A stretch of DNA of 33,748 bases from positions 1-33,748 of the forward strand of contig JACQVX010000210.1 of the NCBI GenBank assembly GCA_016209495.1, given 5' to 3'. Origin of the DNA: Planctomycetota bacterium (lineage in GTDB: Bacteria > Planctomycetota > JACQVX01). Below the pieces are notes generated by a model that worked only from the letters and a program-made list of their open reading frames with translations, made no database searches and was not told the origin of the DNA. A program made the position numbers and the translations under genes. Shown piece by piece: positions 1 to 8,173 of the stretch; the stretch's first letter is position 1, and every line of letters begins with the position of its first letter.

Positions 1-1
1 C

Positions 2-529
2 GCCGCCCCGGCCTCCCCGGACGCCGCGGACGGCCCCCCCCGCGCCTCGGCGACCGTCCCGGCCCTGGTGGAGCCCTCGGGATCCTCCCCCGGCGCCGCC
101 CCCACCACGACGCCCCCGCGGGCCCCGGGGCGCGCGGGCGGCGTACCGCCCCTGATCCTCGTGGTGGACGACGAGGCCTCGGTCTGCGAAGCCCTGCAGC
201 GGGTCTTCCTCTCGGGGGGCTACCGCGTGGCCACGGCCGACAGCGGGGTCGTGGCGCTCCAGGTCATGATGCGGGAGCCCCCGGACCTGGTCCTCCTGGA
301 CCTCCGTATGCCCATCATGGGCGGCCTCGAGGTCCTGGGCACCATGCGCTCCGAGGAGCGGCTGCGCCGGGTCCCGGTCCTCGTCCTCACCGCCGACACC
401 CAGAAGGAGAGCATCCGGGCGGCGGCCGCCCTCCGCGTCGCGGGCTATCTGGCCAAGCCGGCCGACCCGCGGGAGCTCCTCGCCCGCGCCGCCAAGGTCG
501 TGGGCGCCCGGTCGAGCCAGAAGGCGTAG
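2..529 (+). CDS. C-terminal receiver domain of an HDOD/REC signalling protein (5' end outside window)
   Basis: The reading frame is open from the window edge to TAG at 527-529. The first ~45 residues are a Pro/Ala/Thr-rich linker. A complete CheY-like receiver follows: VVDDE acidic pocket, phospho-acceptor Asp in LLDLRMP, LTAD switch residue and AKP lysine, so it looks phosphorylation-competent. An identical linker-plus-receiver arrangement ends each of the three paralogues downstream, so this is most likely the 3' part of a fourth copy whose HDOD part lies upstream. A GTG at 68 could open a free-standing receiver, but the frame runs through it without a stop and no good ribosome binding site is seen there. 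Its receiver is the most canonical of the array together with that of the gene starting at 2832. Confidence 0.8.
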   Translation, partial: AAPASPDAADGPPRASATVPALVEPSGSSPGAAPTTTPPRAPGRAGGVPPLILVVDDEASVCEALQRVFLSGGYRVATADSGVVALQVMMREPPDLVLLDLRMPIMGGLEVLGTMRSEERLRRVPVLVLTADTQKESIRAAAALRVAGYLAKPADPRELLARAAKVVGARSSQKA

Positions 530-541
530 GAGATTCCTCGG

Positions 542-561
542 GGCGGGGGTATAACCCCGCC
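542..561 (+). promoter_or_regulatory. Hairpin with embedded -10-like TATAAC, directly before an HDOD gene
   Basis: GGCGGGG (542-548) and CCCCGCC (555-561) form a perfect 7-bp stem around a 6-nt loop, ending 2 nt before the ATG at 564. The loop and stem edge contain TATAAC (550-555), a good -10 match only 8 nt before the ATG, but no convincing -35 is present. There is no T-tract for a terminator and no Shine-Dalgarno fits. It could be a near-leaderless promoter, a structure hiding the start codon, or both. Confidence 0.4.
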
Positions 562-563
562 TG

Positions 564-2819
564 ATGAAGTCCGCCCAGGACCGCGCGCAGCGCCGGGCCC
601 ACGTGCTCCTGGCCGACGGCAACGCGAAGGTCTCGTCCATCCTCGCCACGGCCCTGCGCCAGGCGGGGTACCAGGCCTCCCTGGCGGCCACGAGCCGCGT
701 GGCCTACCTGAAGGCGGTGCAGCTCCGGCCCGACGTGGTGGTGGCCGATGTCCAGCTCCCCCCGGAGGGGGGGGCCCGCCTGGCGGTCGCGCTCCGGGGC
801 CATCCCGTGAGCCGGCGGACCCCCCTCGTGCTGAAGGGCCTCCCGGGCGAGCCGCGCTGGGAGGAGGCCTTGAAGCGTGCCGGGGCCACGGCCACTCTGC
901 GGCGGCCCCTCCAGTGGGGCTCGCTGTCGGCCCTGCTGGAGGCGATCCTGCGGTCCTCCCACGACCGGCAGGCCGCCCCGGGCCGGCCACCGCCCCTGGC
1001 GGAGTCGGAGGCGCGCTCCGACGAGGAGCTGCTCCGCGACCCCGGGGCGATGCCCAGCGACAAGCTCCTCCGGATCGGCGCCCGGGTGAACCAGCTCGCG
1101 GCCTTCCCCTTCGTCGTCGCGAGGGCCCTGGCCATCTCCGACGACCAGAAGAGCGGGGCCCGGGACCTGGCCGAATGCATCCGCAGCGACCCGGGCCTCA
1201 CGGGCAACCTCCTCAAGCTGGCCAACTCGGTCCACTTCGCCCGGCGGGGCAAGGCCATCTCCGACATGGGAGAGGCCATTGTCCGGATCGGGTTCCGCGA
1301 GACCCGACGGCTGGTCCTGGCCATGCCCCTGGTGGAGATGTTCCCCCGCGAGGGGCGGAGCCGCGCCTCCGACCGGCTGGACTTCTGGCTCCACAGCCTC
1401 CTGGCGGCCTGTCTGGCCCACGAGCTGGCGAGGCGGGCCCGCCACCCGGCCCCGGAGGAGGCCTTCGTGGCGGGCCTCCTGCACGACATGGGCAAGCTGG
1501 TCATGGACGAGTGCTGGCCGGACCTCTACTGGGAGGTCCTGGAGCGCGCCGCGGAGGGCGACTGCCGCACCCTGGACGCGGAGCGCTCGGTCCTGGGCCT
1601 CACCCACGCCCAGATCGGCGAGACCATCATGGAGCGCTGGAACCTCCCCCGCTCCGTCCGGGACGCCACCCTGTACCACCACGAGCCGGAACGGGCGCGG
1701 GAGGCCCTGGGCGGGAAGGACCTGCTCCTGGCCCAGGTCCTCTGTCTCGCCGACCAGGTGGCCAAGGCCCTGGGCATCGGCGCCGCCGGCGACCGCTTCC
1801 TGGTGGATCCCCCGGCGGAGGCCTGGCAGGCGGCCGCATGCCCGATGGGCCTGAGGCTGGAGGACCTCGGGCCGGTGTTCCGCGAGGTCAACGTCTTCCG
1901 GGAGTTCCTGCGCCTGGGCGCCACGGAGATCGCCCCGGCCCGGGACACCCCCCACTCGCGCGCGAAGACCATCCTGCACCTGGACGAGCGGCGCCGGGCC
2001 GCCTCCCTCCTCAGGCTGGAGCTGGAGGCCCAGGGCTACACCCTCCGGGGCCTCGAGGACCGGGGCGACTCGCCGGTCGACCTGCTCCTGGTGGAGCTGA
2101 GCGACCGGAACCGGCTGGCCGAATACGAGGCCATGGTCGAGACCGGAGGGGCCGGGGGGCGAATCCCCCTGGTCCTCATCCGCGAGGACCCCTTCGAGGT
2201 GAACGAGGCGGACCGAGGCCACACGGCCTCGATCCGACAGCCCTTTGACGCCCGCGTCCTGGAGGGGGTCCTGGATACCCTCCTCCTGGGCCAGACCGTG
2301 GCCCGTCCCCCCCTGGTGAGTCCGGAGGTCCTGGCGGCCGAGGTGGAGGCGCTCCGCAAGGAGCTGCAGGGGAGGCTGGCGGCGCCACCGGCACCGGCAC
2401 CGCCACCGGCCCAGGCGCCAGCGCTGGCCGCGGCGCCGGGCCGGAAGTCCACGGTCCTGGTCCTGGACGAGCGGACGGAGTCGCGCATCGCCCTCATGAA
2501 GCTCCTCGCCTCGCGCGGGTGGCGCGTGGTGACCGCCGGGAGCGGCACCGAGGCCCTCCAGATGGCCGGCGATGTCCCCCCCGACCTCCTGATCATGGAC
2601 CTGACCCTCCCGGACATGGACGGCCTCGTCCTCCTGGAGGCGGTCCGAGCCGACGCGCGGCTGCGCGAACTGCCGGTCCTCATCTGCACCACGGTACGGG
2701 ACCGCGAGCGCATCCGGAAGGCCGCGGCTCTGGGGATCGCGGGCTACATTGCCCGGCCATCTCCGGACGACATCATCCTGCAGAAGGCGGCCGCCGCCCT
2801 GGCGGCGGCCAGCGACTAG
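564..2819 (+). CDS. HDOD domain protein with flanking receiver domains (paralogue A)
   Basis: This 751-residue cytoplasmic protein is likely a signalling scaffold. Residues ~10-130 are a receiver-like fold that keeps a possible acceptor Asp (ADVQLPP) but lacks the acidic pair and has Arg in place of the switch Lys (LRRPL). Residues ~165-375 are an HDOD domain with GLLHDMGKL near 306 and YHH near 370. Residues ~468-575 look like a second, degenerate receiver. An Ala/Pro linker (~605-625) leads to a C-terminal receiver (~628-749) with IMDLTLPDMDG but DE for DD and Arg for Lys (IARPS), so phosphorylation there is doubtful. HDOD proteins usually act through protein contacts in two-component, second-messenger or motility networks; the output here is unknown. 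The ATG at 564 follows a hairpin rather than a clear ribosome binding site. Confidence 0.85.
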   Translation: MKSAQDRAQRRAHVLLADGNAKVSSILATALRQAGYQASLAATSRVAYLKAVQLRPDVVVADVQLPPEGGARLAVALRGHPVSRRTPLVLKGLPGEPRWEEALKRAGATATLRRPLQWGSLSALLEAILRSSHDRQAAPGRPPPLAESEARSDEELLRDPGAMPSDKLLRIGARVNQLAAFPFVVARALAISDDQKSGARDLAECIRSDPGLTGNLLKLANSVHFARRGKAISDMGEAIVRIGFRETRRLVLAMPLVEMFPREGRSRASDRLDFWLHSLLAACLAHELARRARHPAPEEAFVAGLLHDMGKLVMDECWPDLYWEVLERAAEGDCRTLDAERSVLGLTHAQIGETIMERWNLPRSVRDATLYHHEPERAREALGGKDLLLAQVLCLADQVAKALGIGAAGDRFLVDPPAEAWQAAACPMGLRLEDLGPVFREVNVFREFLRLGATEIAPARDTPHSRAKTILHLDERRRAASLLRLELEAQGYTLRGLEDRGDSPVDLLLVELSDRNRLAEYEAMVETGGAGGRIPLVLIREDPFEVNEADRGHTASIRQPFDARVLEGVLDTLLLGQTVARPPLVSPEVLAAEVEALRKELQGRLAAPPAPAPPPAQAPALAAAPGRKSTVLVLDERTESRIALMKLLASRGWRVVTAGSGTEALQMAGDVPPDLLIMDLTLPDMDGLVLLEAVRADARLRELPVLICTTVRDRERIRKAAALGIAGYIARPSPDDIILQKAAAALAAASD

Positions 2820-2831
2820 GCCCAGGCGACA

Positions 2832-5219
2832 GTGGCCAACACCAACACCAACACCAAGCGCAAGAGGAAGTCTTCCGTCCACCTACTCCTGGCCGACGCC
2901 AGCGAGAAGGTCACGGCCATCCTCCAGGCGGCCCTGCGGCAGGCGGGCTACCAGGTCTCCCTGTCCACAGACACGCGCACCGCCTACCTGAAGGCGGTGC
3001 AGTTGCGCCCGGACGTGGTCGTGGTGGATGCGGCCCTCCCACCGGACGGGGGTCTGCGGCTCGTGCACACGCTGCGCTCCCACCCCATCTGCCGCTCCAT
3101 CCCGGCCATCCTCAAGGGGACCCCGCCCGAGCTTCTGGTCGGACCCGAGCTGGACGAGGCCGGGGTCCACGCCGCCCTCACCCGTCCCCTGCGTTTCTCG
3201 GAGCTGGTGGCCCGGCTGGAGGGGGCCCTGCGCTCCGTGCGCAAGTGCGCCCCCACGGACTCGGGTATCGCGGAGGCACAGGGTACCGGGGAGGGGGAGG
3301 CGGAGGACGCCGCGCTGCTACTGGACCCCAAGGCCCTGCCCAGCGTCAAGCTGGAACGGGTGTGCCAGCGGGCCCAGAAGCTGGCCGCCTTCCCCTTCGT
3401 CATCGCGCGGGCCCTGGCCATCACGAGCGACGAGCACGCCGGTGCCAAGGACCTGGCGAGCTGTATCCGGAGCGACCCGGGCCTGGCGGGGAACGTCCTG
3501 AAGGTGGCCAACACGGTGCACTTCGCGCGGCGGGGCCGGGCCATCACCGACGTGAGCGACGCCATCGTGCGGATCGGCTTCCGCGAGACCAAGCGCCTGG
3601 TGGTGGCCATGCCGTTCCTGCGCATGTTCCCGGCCCGCGCGCGGAGCCACGGCCTGGACCGGGTGGAGTTCTGGCTGCATTGCCTGGCGGTGGGCTGCCT
3701 GGCCGGCGAGCTGGCGCGCCGCTCGGGCTACCCGGCCCACGAGGAGGCCTTCATCGCGGGTCTACTCCACGACGTGGGGAAGCTCATCCTGGACGAGTGC
3801 TTCCCCGAGGTCCTGGACCAGGTCCTGGAACGCTGCACGGCCGAGCAGACCCGGATGGTGGACGCGGAGCGCGCCCTCCTGGGCATCGCCCACCCGCAGA
3901 TCGGTGAGATCCTGCAGACCCGCTGGAACCTCCCGCGGGTCCTCCGGGACGCCACCCTCTACCACCACGACCTGGGCCGGGCCTCGGAGGCCCTGAGCGG
4001 GGCCTCCCTCCAGCTCGCGCGGCTGGTGGACGCGGCCGGACAGGTGTCCAAGGCCCTGGCCCTGGGCGGGGCCGGCGACTCGGTCCTCGTGGACCCGGGC
4101 GAGGCGGTCTGGAGGTCCCTGGGGCTTCCCATGGGGCTCCGGCTGCGGGACCTGGAGGGGGTCTACCGGGAGTTGAACATGTACCGGGAGTTCCTGAGCC
4201 TGGCCACGGGCCCCATCGAGCCGCGCCGTGAGACGGAGGCCCGGCGGGGTTCCACGGTCCTCTGGGTCCGGGAGCGGCCCCAGGGCGCCTCGCTCCTGGA
4301 CCTGCTCCTGGAGGAGCGCGGCTATGGCGTCGTCCCGTTGGGGCGGCAGTCGGAGGTCCCCGTGGACCTGATCCTCGTCGAGGCCGAGGACATGGCACGC
4401 CTGGACGAGTACCAGGCCCTCGCCTCCTCCGGCCCCGAGGGCCGCCGGATCCCCCTGGTCCTGGTCTCCAGGGACCCCTACGAGGTGGCGGAGGAGGCCC
4501 GCGCCCACACGGCCTCTATCAAACGTCCGTTGGACGCCCGCGGCCTGGAGGGGGTCCTGGACACCCTCCTCCTGGGACAGACCGTGGCCCGGCCCCCGCT
4601 GGTGAGCCCGGAGGTCCTGCGCGCGGAGGAGGAGGCCCTGGAGCGGGAGGTGGCGGGCCGCCTGCGCGACTCGGCGGTCCGCCGCGGCGACTCGACCACG
4701 CGGATGCAGACGCTGCGCGCACCGGCGGCGGAGGCACCCACGTCCACAGCCGCGCCCGCGCCCGCTACCACGCCCGCGCCCGCGCCCACGCCGACGGCCA
4801 CGACCACGACCCCATCCGAAGCTGCACCCGGCTCACCGCACATGTCCACCGTCCTCGTGGTGGACGACAACCTGGCCATCCGCATCGCCCTGCAGAAGCT
4901 CATCGCCTCGGGCGGATACCGCGTGCTCACGTGCGCCAGCGGGGTCGAGGCCCTGGAACGGCTCCGCGCGGAGGCGCCCCAGCTCCTGGTCCTGGACGTG
5001 ATGATGCCCATGCTGGACGGGTTGCAGGTCCTGGAACAGCTACGCCAGGAGGAGCGGTTCCGGGGGCTCCCGGTGATCCTCTGCACCGCGGTGCGGGACA
5101 AGGAGCGGGTGGTGCAGGCGGCCCGTCTGGGCGTCTCGGGCTACATCGTCAAGCCCTTCGACCGGAAGACCATCCTCGCGAAGGTAGCCCAGGCGCTGGC
5201 GCCGCGGGGTGCGCCGTGA
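2832..5219 (+). CDS. HDOD domain protein with flanking receiver domains (paralogue B)
   Basis: This 795-residue paralogue of the preceding gene starts 12 bp after it, probably at GTG 2832, with an N-terminal Asn-Thr repeat from an AACACC tandem run. Domains are a degenerate receiver (~16-135; VVVDAALPPDGG kept, Lys replaced by Arg), HDOD (~169-380; GLLHDVGKL near 312, YHH near 377) and a degenerate receiver (~473-580). A long Thr/Ala/Pro linker (~616-670) and a C-terminal receiver (~672-790) follow. Unlike paralogue A, this last receiver has every hallmark: VVDD, VLDVMMPMLDG, CTA and IVKPF. A stretch at the end of the middle receiver (from about 4546) is almost base-for-base identical to paralogue A (from about 2260), which suggests recent duplication or gene conversion. 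Its role is inferred only from domains. Confidence 0.85.
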   Translation: MANTNTNTKRKRKSSVHLLLADASEKVTAILQAALRQAGYQVSLSTDTRTAYLKAVQLRPDVVVVDAALPPDGGLRLVHTLRSHPICRSIPAILKGTPPELLVGPELDEAGVHAALTRPLRFSELVARLEGALRSVRKCAPTDSGIAEAQGTGEGEAEDAALLLDPKALPSVKLERVCQRAQKLAAFPFVIARALAITSDEHAGAKDLASCIRSDPGLAGNVLKVANTVHFARRGRAITDVSDAIVRIGFRETKRLVVAMPFLRMFPARARSHGLDRVEFWLHCLAVGCLAGELARRSGYPAHEEAFIAGLLHDVGKLILDECFPEVLDQVLERCTAEQTRMVDAERALLGIAHPQIGEILQTRWNLPRVLRDATLYHHDLGRASEALSGASLQLARLVDAAGQVSKALALGGAGDSVLVDPGEAVWRSLGLPMGLRLRDLEGVYRELNMYREFLSLATGPIEPRRETEARRGSTVLWVRERPQGASLLDLLLEERGYGVVPLGRQSEVPVDLILVEAEDMARLDEYQALASSGPEGRRIPLVLVSRDPYEVAEEARAHTASIKRPLDARGLEGVLDTLLLGQTVARPPLVSPEVLRAEEEALEREVAGRLRDSAVRRGDSTTRMQTLRAPAAEAPTSTAAPAPATTPAPAPTPTATTTTPSEAAPGSPHMSTVLVVDDNLAIRIALQKLIASGGYRVLTCASGVEALERLRAEAPQLLVLDVMMPMLDGLQVLEQLRQEERFRGLPVILCTAVRDKERVVQAARLGVSGYIVKPFDRKTILAKVAQALAPRGAP

Positions 5220-5225
5220 TTCTCC

Positions 5226-5253
5226 TTGGACTGCCGCGCCGCGCCCCTACAAT
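5226..5253 (+). promoter_or_regulatory. Candidate sigma-70-type promoter before paralogue C
   Basis: TTGGAC (5226-5231), a 16-bp spacer and TACAAT (5248-5253, five of six consensus bases) lie in the 78-bp gap before the GTG at 5298. The predicted start near 5260 would give a leader of about 38 nt carrying the ribosome binding site. The 16-bp spacing matches other promoters in the window. The -35 matches only in TTG. Confidence 0.5.
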
Positions 5254-5297
5254 GCCCACCTTCGAGAGTCGGCCGGATTCGGGGCGGGGGAGTTGAC

Positions 5298-7634
5298 GTG
5301 GGCCGCACCAACGGCACCGATGCCAGACGGCGGGACGTCCACATCCTCGTGGCGGACCCGAACCCCAGGGTCAGCCAGATCCTGGACCTGGCGCTGCGGG
5401 AGCTGGGTTACGTGGCCCTCACCGCCGAGAACGGCGTGATGGCCTACCTGAAGGCCCTGCAGCTGCGCCCGGACGTGATCCTGGCCGACGCGGCCCTGCC
5501 GCCCTACGGCGGCGTGCGGCTGGCGGAGTCGCTGCGCGGCAACGCGGTCTCGGCACGCGTCCCCCTCATCATCAAGGTGCCCGGCGGCGACGAGCGCTGG
5601 GAGGAGGCGGCCCGGCGCGCGGGGGCGGCGGGGACCTTGGGCCGCCCGTTGCGCTTCAGCGAGTTCCGGCGCACCGTGGAGACCCTGCTCCGCGGCGCCG
5701 GCAAGGCCCCGCCGCTCCCGGGCGACGCCGAGGTCGACGCGGGGGCCGAGCACCGGGACGACATGGCCCTGTTGCGCGACCCGAAGGTCGTGGCCTCAGA
5801 GAAGCTGGACCTCATCGCCCGCCGGGCGAGCAAGCTCGGGGCCTTCCCCTTCGTGGTGGCGCGCGCCCTGGCCATCTCCAGCGACGAGAAGAGCGGCGCC
5901 AGGGAACTGGCCGAGGTCATCCGCAGCGACGTGGGCCTGGCGGCGAATATCCTGAAGCTGGCCAACACGCCCCACTTCGCCCGGCGCGGAAGGGCCATCG
6001 CCGAGGTGGCCGAGGCCATCGTCCGCATCGGCTTCCGGGCCACCAAGCAGCTCGTCCTGGCCATGCGGGTGGTGGAGATGTTCCCGCCCCGCGCCCGCAC
6101 CCGGGCCGGGGACCGCTCGGACTTCTGGCTGCACTCCCTCGCCACCGCGTGCATGGCGAGCCACATGGCGAGGATGGCCCGCTACGCGCAGCCCGAGGAG
6201 GCGTTCATCGCGGGGCTCCTGCACGACATCGGAAAGCTGGTCCTGGACGAGTGCTTCGAGGAACTCTTCCACGACATCGTGGAGCTGGCCGCCGACGACG
6301 GCTCCCGCACCCTGGACGTGGAGCGGGAGGTGATCGGCGTGGGCCACCCGCAGATCGGGAGCACCATCCTGGAGCGCTGGAAACTGCCTCGATTGATACG
6401 GGACGCGGTGCACTACCACCACGAGCCGGGACGCGCCTCGGAGGCCATGAGCGGCAACGACCTCGTCCTCGCCCGCCTGGTGAGCATGGCGGATCTCGTG
6501 GCCAAGGCCCTGGGCGCGGGCGGGTCGGGCGACCGGGTCATCCTCGAACCGACGCCTGAGGCCTGGCCGGAGGCGGGCCTGCCCCTGGGGATCCAGCGCA
6601 AGGACCTGGGTCCGGTCTACCGCGAGCTGAACATCTTCCGGGAGTTCCTCCAGCTGGGGGGCACGGAGATGGCGCCCCCCTGCGAAACCGAGGCCCGCAA
6701 GGAGGGTCGCATCCTCTACGAGGACGAGCATTGCCGCGAGGTCTCGGTCCTCCGGCTCTTCCTGGAGCTGCAGGGCTACACCGTCCTCGCCCCCGGTGCG
6801 CACGCAGGGGTGGAGGCGGACCTCTGCCTGGTGGAGGCGGCCTCGAAGGAGAACCTGGAATTCCTCCGGGCGAGGGCCGGTTCGGTGGGACCCGAGGGGG
6901 GCGCCGTCCCGCTGGTGGTGCTGGGGGACGGGCTGGGCCTGGAACGCCCCGGTCCCGACGGGGGCGGGGCGGAGGCCCGCCTGGGGCCCACGCCGCTGAG
7001 GGCCGCCTGCGACGCCCGCGTCCTCCAGGAGACCCTGGACACGCTGCTCCTGGGCAAGGCCGTGGAGCCGCCCCCCGTCATCCCCCCGGAGGCCCTGCGG
7101 GCGGAGGAGGCGGCCCTCCAGCGGGAGCTGAAACACCGGCTCCAGGCCCAGGGGCGGACGTCCGCAGCGCCCGCCGCGGTCACGACCGCGCACACGCCCA
7201 CGCCCACGCCCACGCCCACGCACACGCTCACGCTCACGCCCCCACCCCCGCCTCCGGCAAGACGCGCGGCCGTGAAGCCCCTGGTGCTCGTCGTGGACGA
7301 GGAGGCGCAGAGCCGCATAGGGATGATGCAGATCCTCTCGGCCCAGGGGCTGCGCGTCTCCACCGCGGCCAGCGGCCTGGAGGCCTTGCAGCTCCTGGGA
7401 CTCGAGCGTCCCTCCCTCGCCATCCTGGACCTGGGCCTCTCGGACATGGACGGCTTCCGGGTCCTGGCGCGCCTCAGGGAACCCGGCTCGGAGGTCCCGG
7501 TCGTCGTGTGCAGCCTGCGGAGGGACCGGGAGACCATCGTCCGCGCCGCGGGCCTGGGGGTGGTGGGGTACCTGGCCAAGCCCGTCAAGCCCGAGGCGCT
7601 CGCGGCGAAGGTCCAGTCCCTCCTGGCCCGGTAG
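5298..7634 (+). CDS. HDOD domain protein with flanking receiver domains (paralogue C)
   Basis: I place the start at GTG 5298, which follows a purine-rich GGCGGGGGAG site by about 5 nt and aligns the N terminus with the paralogues; an upstream frame-open TTG at 5226 overlaps the promoter. The 778-residue product has an N-terminal receiver-like domain (~13-132; LADAALPP kept, Lys lost), HDOD (~167-375; GLLHDIGKL near 308, YHH near 373), a divergent middle receiver (~468-588), a Thr-Pro/Thr-His linker encoded by CACGCC-type tandem repeats (about 7193-7255), and a C-terminal receiver (~661-778) with VVDEE, ILDLGLSDMDG and AKP, so probably still phosphorylatable. The 3' end overlaps a converging - strand gene by 50 bp. 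Confidence 0.85.
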   Translation: MGRTNGTDARRRDVHILVADPNPRVSQILDLALRELGYVALTAENGVMAYLKALQLRPDVILADAALPPYGGVRLAESLRGNAVSARVPLIIKVPGGDERWEEAARRAGAAGTLGRPLRFSEFRRTVETLLRGAGKAPPLPGDAEVDAGAEHRDDMALLRDPKVVASEKLDLIARRASKLGAFPFVVARALAISSDEKSGARELAEVIRSDVGLAANILKLANTPHFARRGRAIAEVAEAIVRIGFRATKQLVLAMRVVEMFPPRARTRAGDRSDFWLHSLATACMASHMARMARYAQPEEAFIAGLLHDIGKLVLDECFEELFHDIVELAADDGSRTLDVEREVIGVGHPQIGSTILERWKLPRLIRDAVHYHHEPGRASEAMSGNDLVLARLVSMADLVAKALGAGGSGDRVILEPTPEAWPEAGLPLGIQRKDLGPVYRELNIFREFLQLGGTEMAPPCETEARKEGRILYEDEHCREVSVLRLFLELQGYTVLAPGAHAGVEADLCLVEAASKENLEFLRARAGSVGPEGGAVPLVVLGDGLGLERPGPDGGGAEARLGPTPLRAACDARVLQETLDTLLLGKAVEPPPVIPPEALRAEEAALQRELKHRLQAQGRTSAAPAAVTTAHTPTPTPTPTHTLTLTPPPPPPARRAAVKPLVLVVDEEAQSRIGMMQILSAQGLRVSTAASGLEALQLLGLERPSLAILDLGLSDMDGFRVLARLREPGSEVPVVVCSLRRDRETIVRAAGLGVVGYLAKPVKPEALAAKVQSLLAR

Positions 7635-8136
7635 AAGTCCTCACGCCGAGGGCCCACGCGAGCGTCACGAGGACCGAGACGAGGGCCGCCTCCACCGCCG
7701 ACGCGGCGTCCAGACCGCGCCAGTCCGGGAGTCGGTCCATGAGCCCGCCCCACTCGCGCGGCCCCGGCAGCCCCCGCAGGGCGTCGTGGAGGTCCCCGGG
7801 GCGCCAGGCCAGGGGCAGGCCGCACTGGCCGAGCGCCCGGACGACCCAGTCCAGGTCCGGGATGAGGGCGAGCCCCATCCAGACCGCCTCCCGACGCCAC
7901 CACCAGGCCCCCGCCAGCGCCGCCAGGACCGTCACCGCCATGAAGACGAGCCAGAAGGCGTCGTCCCAGCGGGGGTCGGACGGGTGATAGGTGAGGCGGG
8001 CCAGGTCGTCCAGGATCACATGGGAGGCCACGGCCAGGGGGGCCCCCAGGCCCAGGGCCAGGGTGCGCGGTGCCCCCGATCGGTCCGCGAGCCGGCCCAG
8101 GATGGCCCCCGCGGCCAGGTGGGTGATGGCCTGCAC
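7585..8136 (-). CDS. Small integral membrane protein, YdjM/DUF457-like metal-dependent hydrolase
   Basis: The product is 183 residues from GTG 8136. It begins with THLAAGAILGRL, followed by ASHVILDDL, YHPSD and IPDLDWV. A TH near the N terminus, an SH-x3-DD and further acidic/His residues between hydrophobic helices recall the membrane-bound metal-dependent hydrolase family (YdjM, DUF457). Several membrane segments are visible (around VFMAVTVLAALAGAWWW and VEAALVSVLVTLAWALG). The C-terminal ~20 residues are Pro/Gly-rich, and this part overlaps paralogue C antisense, so the true end of the functional domain may be earlier. It is the last gene of the - strand envelope block, 37 bp after the lipoprotein gene. 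The family call is from motifs only and the substrate is unknown. Confidence 0.6.
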   Translation of the reverse strand: MQAITHLAAGAILGRLADRSGAPRTLALGLGAPLAVASHVILDDLARLTYHPSDPRWDDAFWLVFMAVTVLAALAGAWWWRREAVWMGLALIPDLDWVVRALGQCGLPLAWRPGDLHDALRGLPGPREWGGLMDRLPDWRGLDAASAVEAALVSVLVTLAWALGVRTSTGPGGTGPSPRAPRA

Positions 8137-8173
8137 CGGGCCTGTGCCCTACGCCCGGCCCGGCCGCCGGCGG

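Noticed and set aside
387-2882. Long open frame on the - strand (831 codons) opposite paralogue A
   Set aside because: Composition is Arg/Gly/Pro/Gln-rich without motifs, and the + strand holds a clear HDOD protein. It is a GC-skew shadow.
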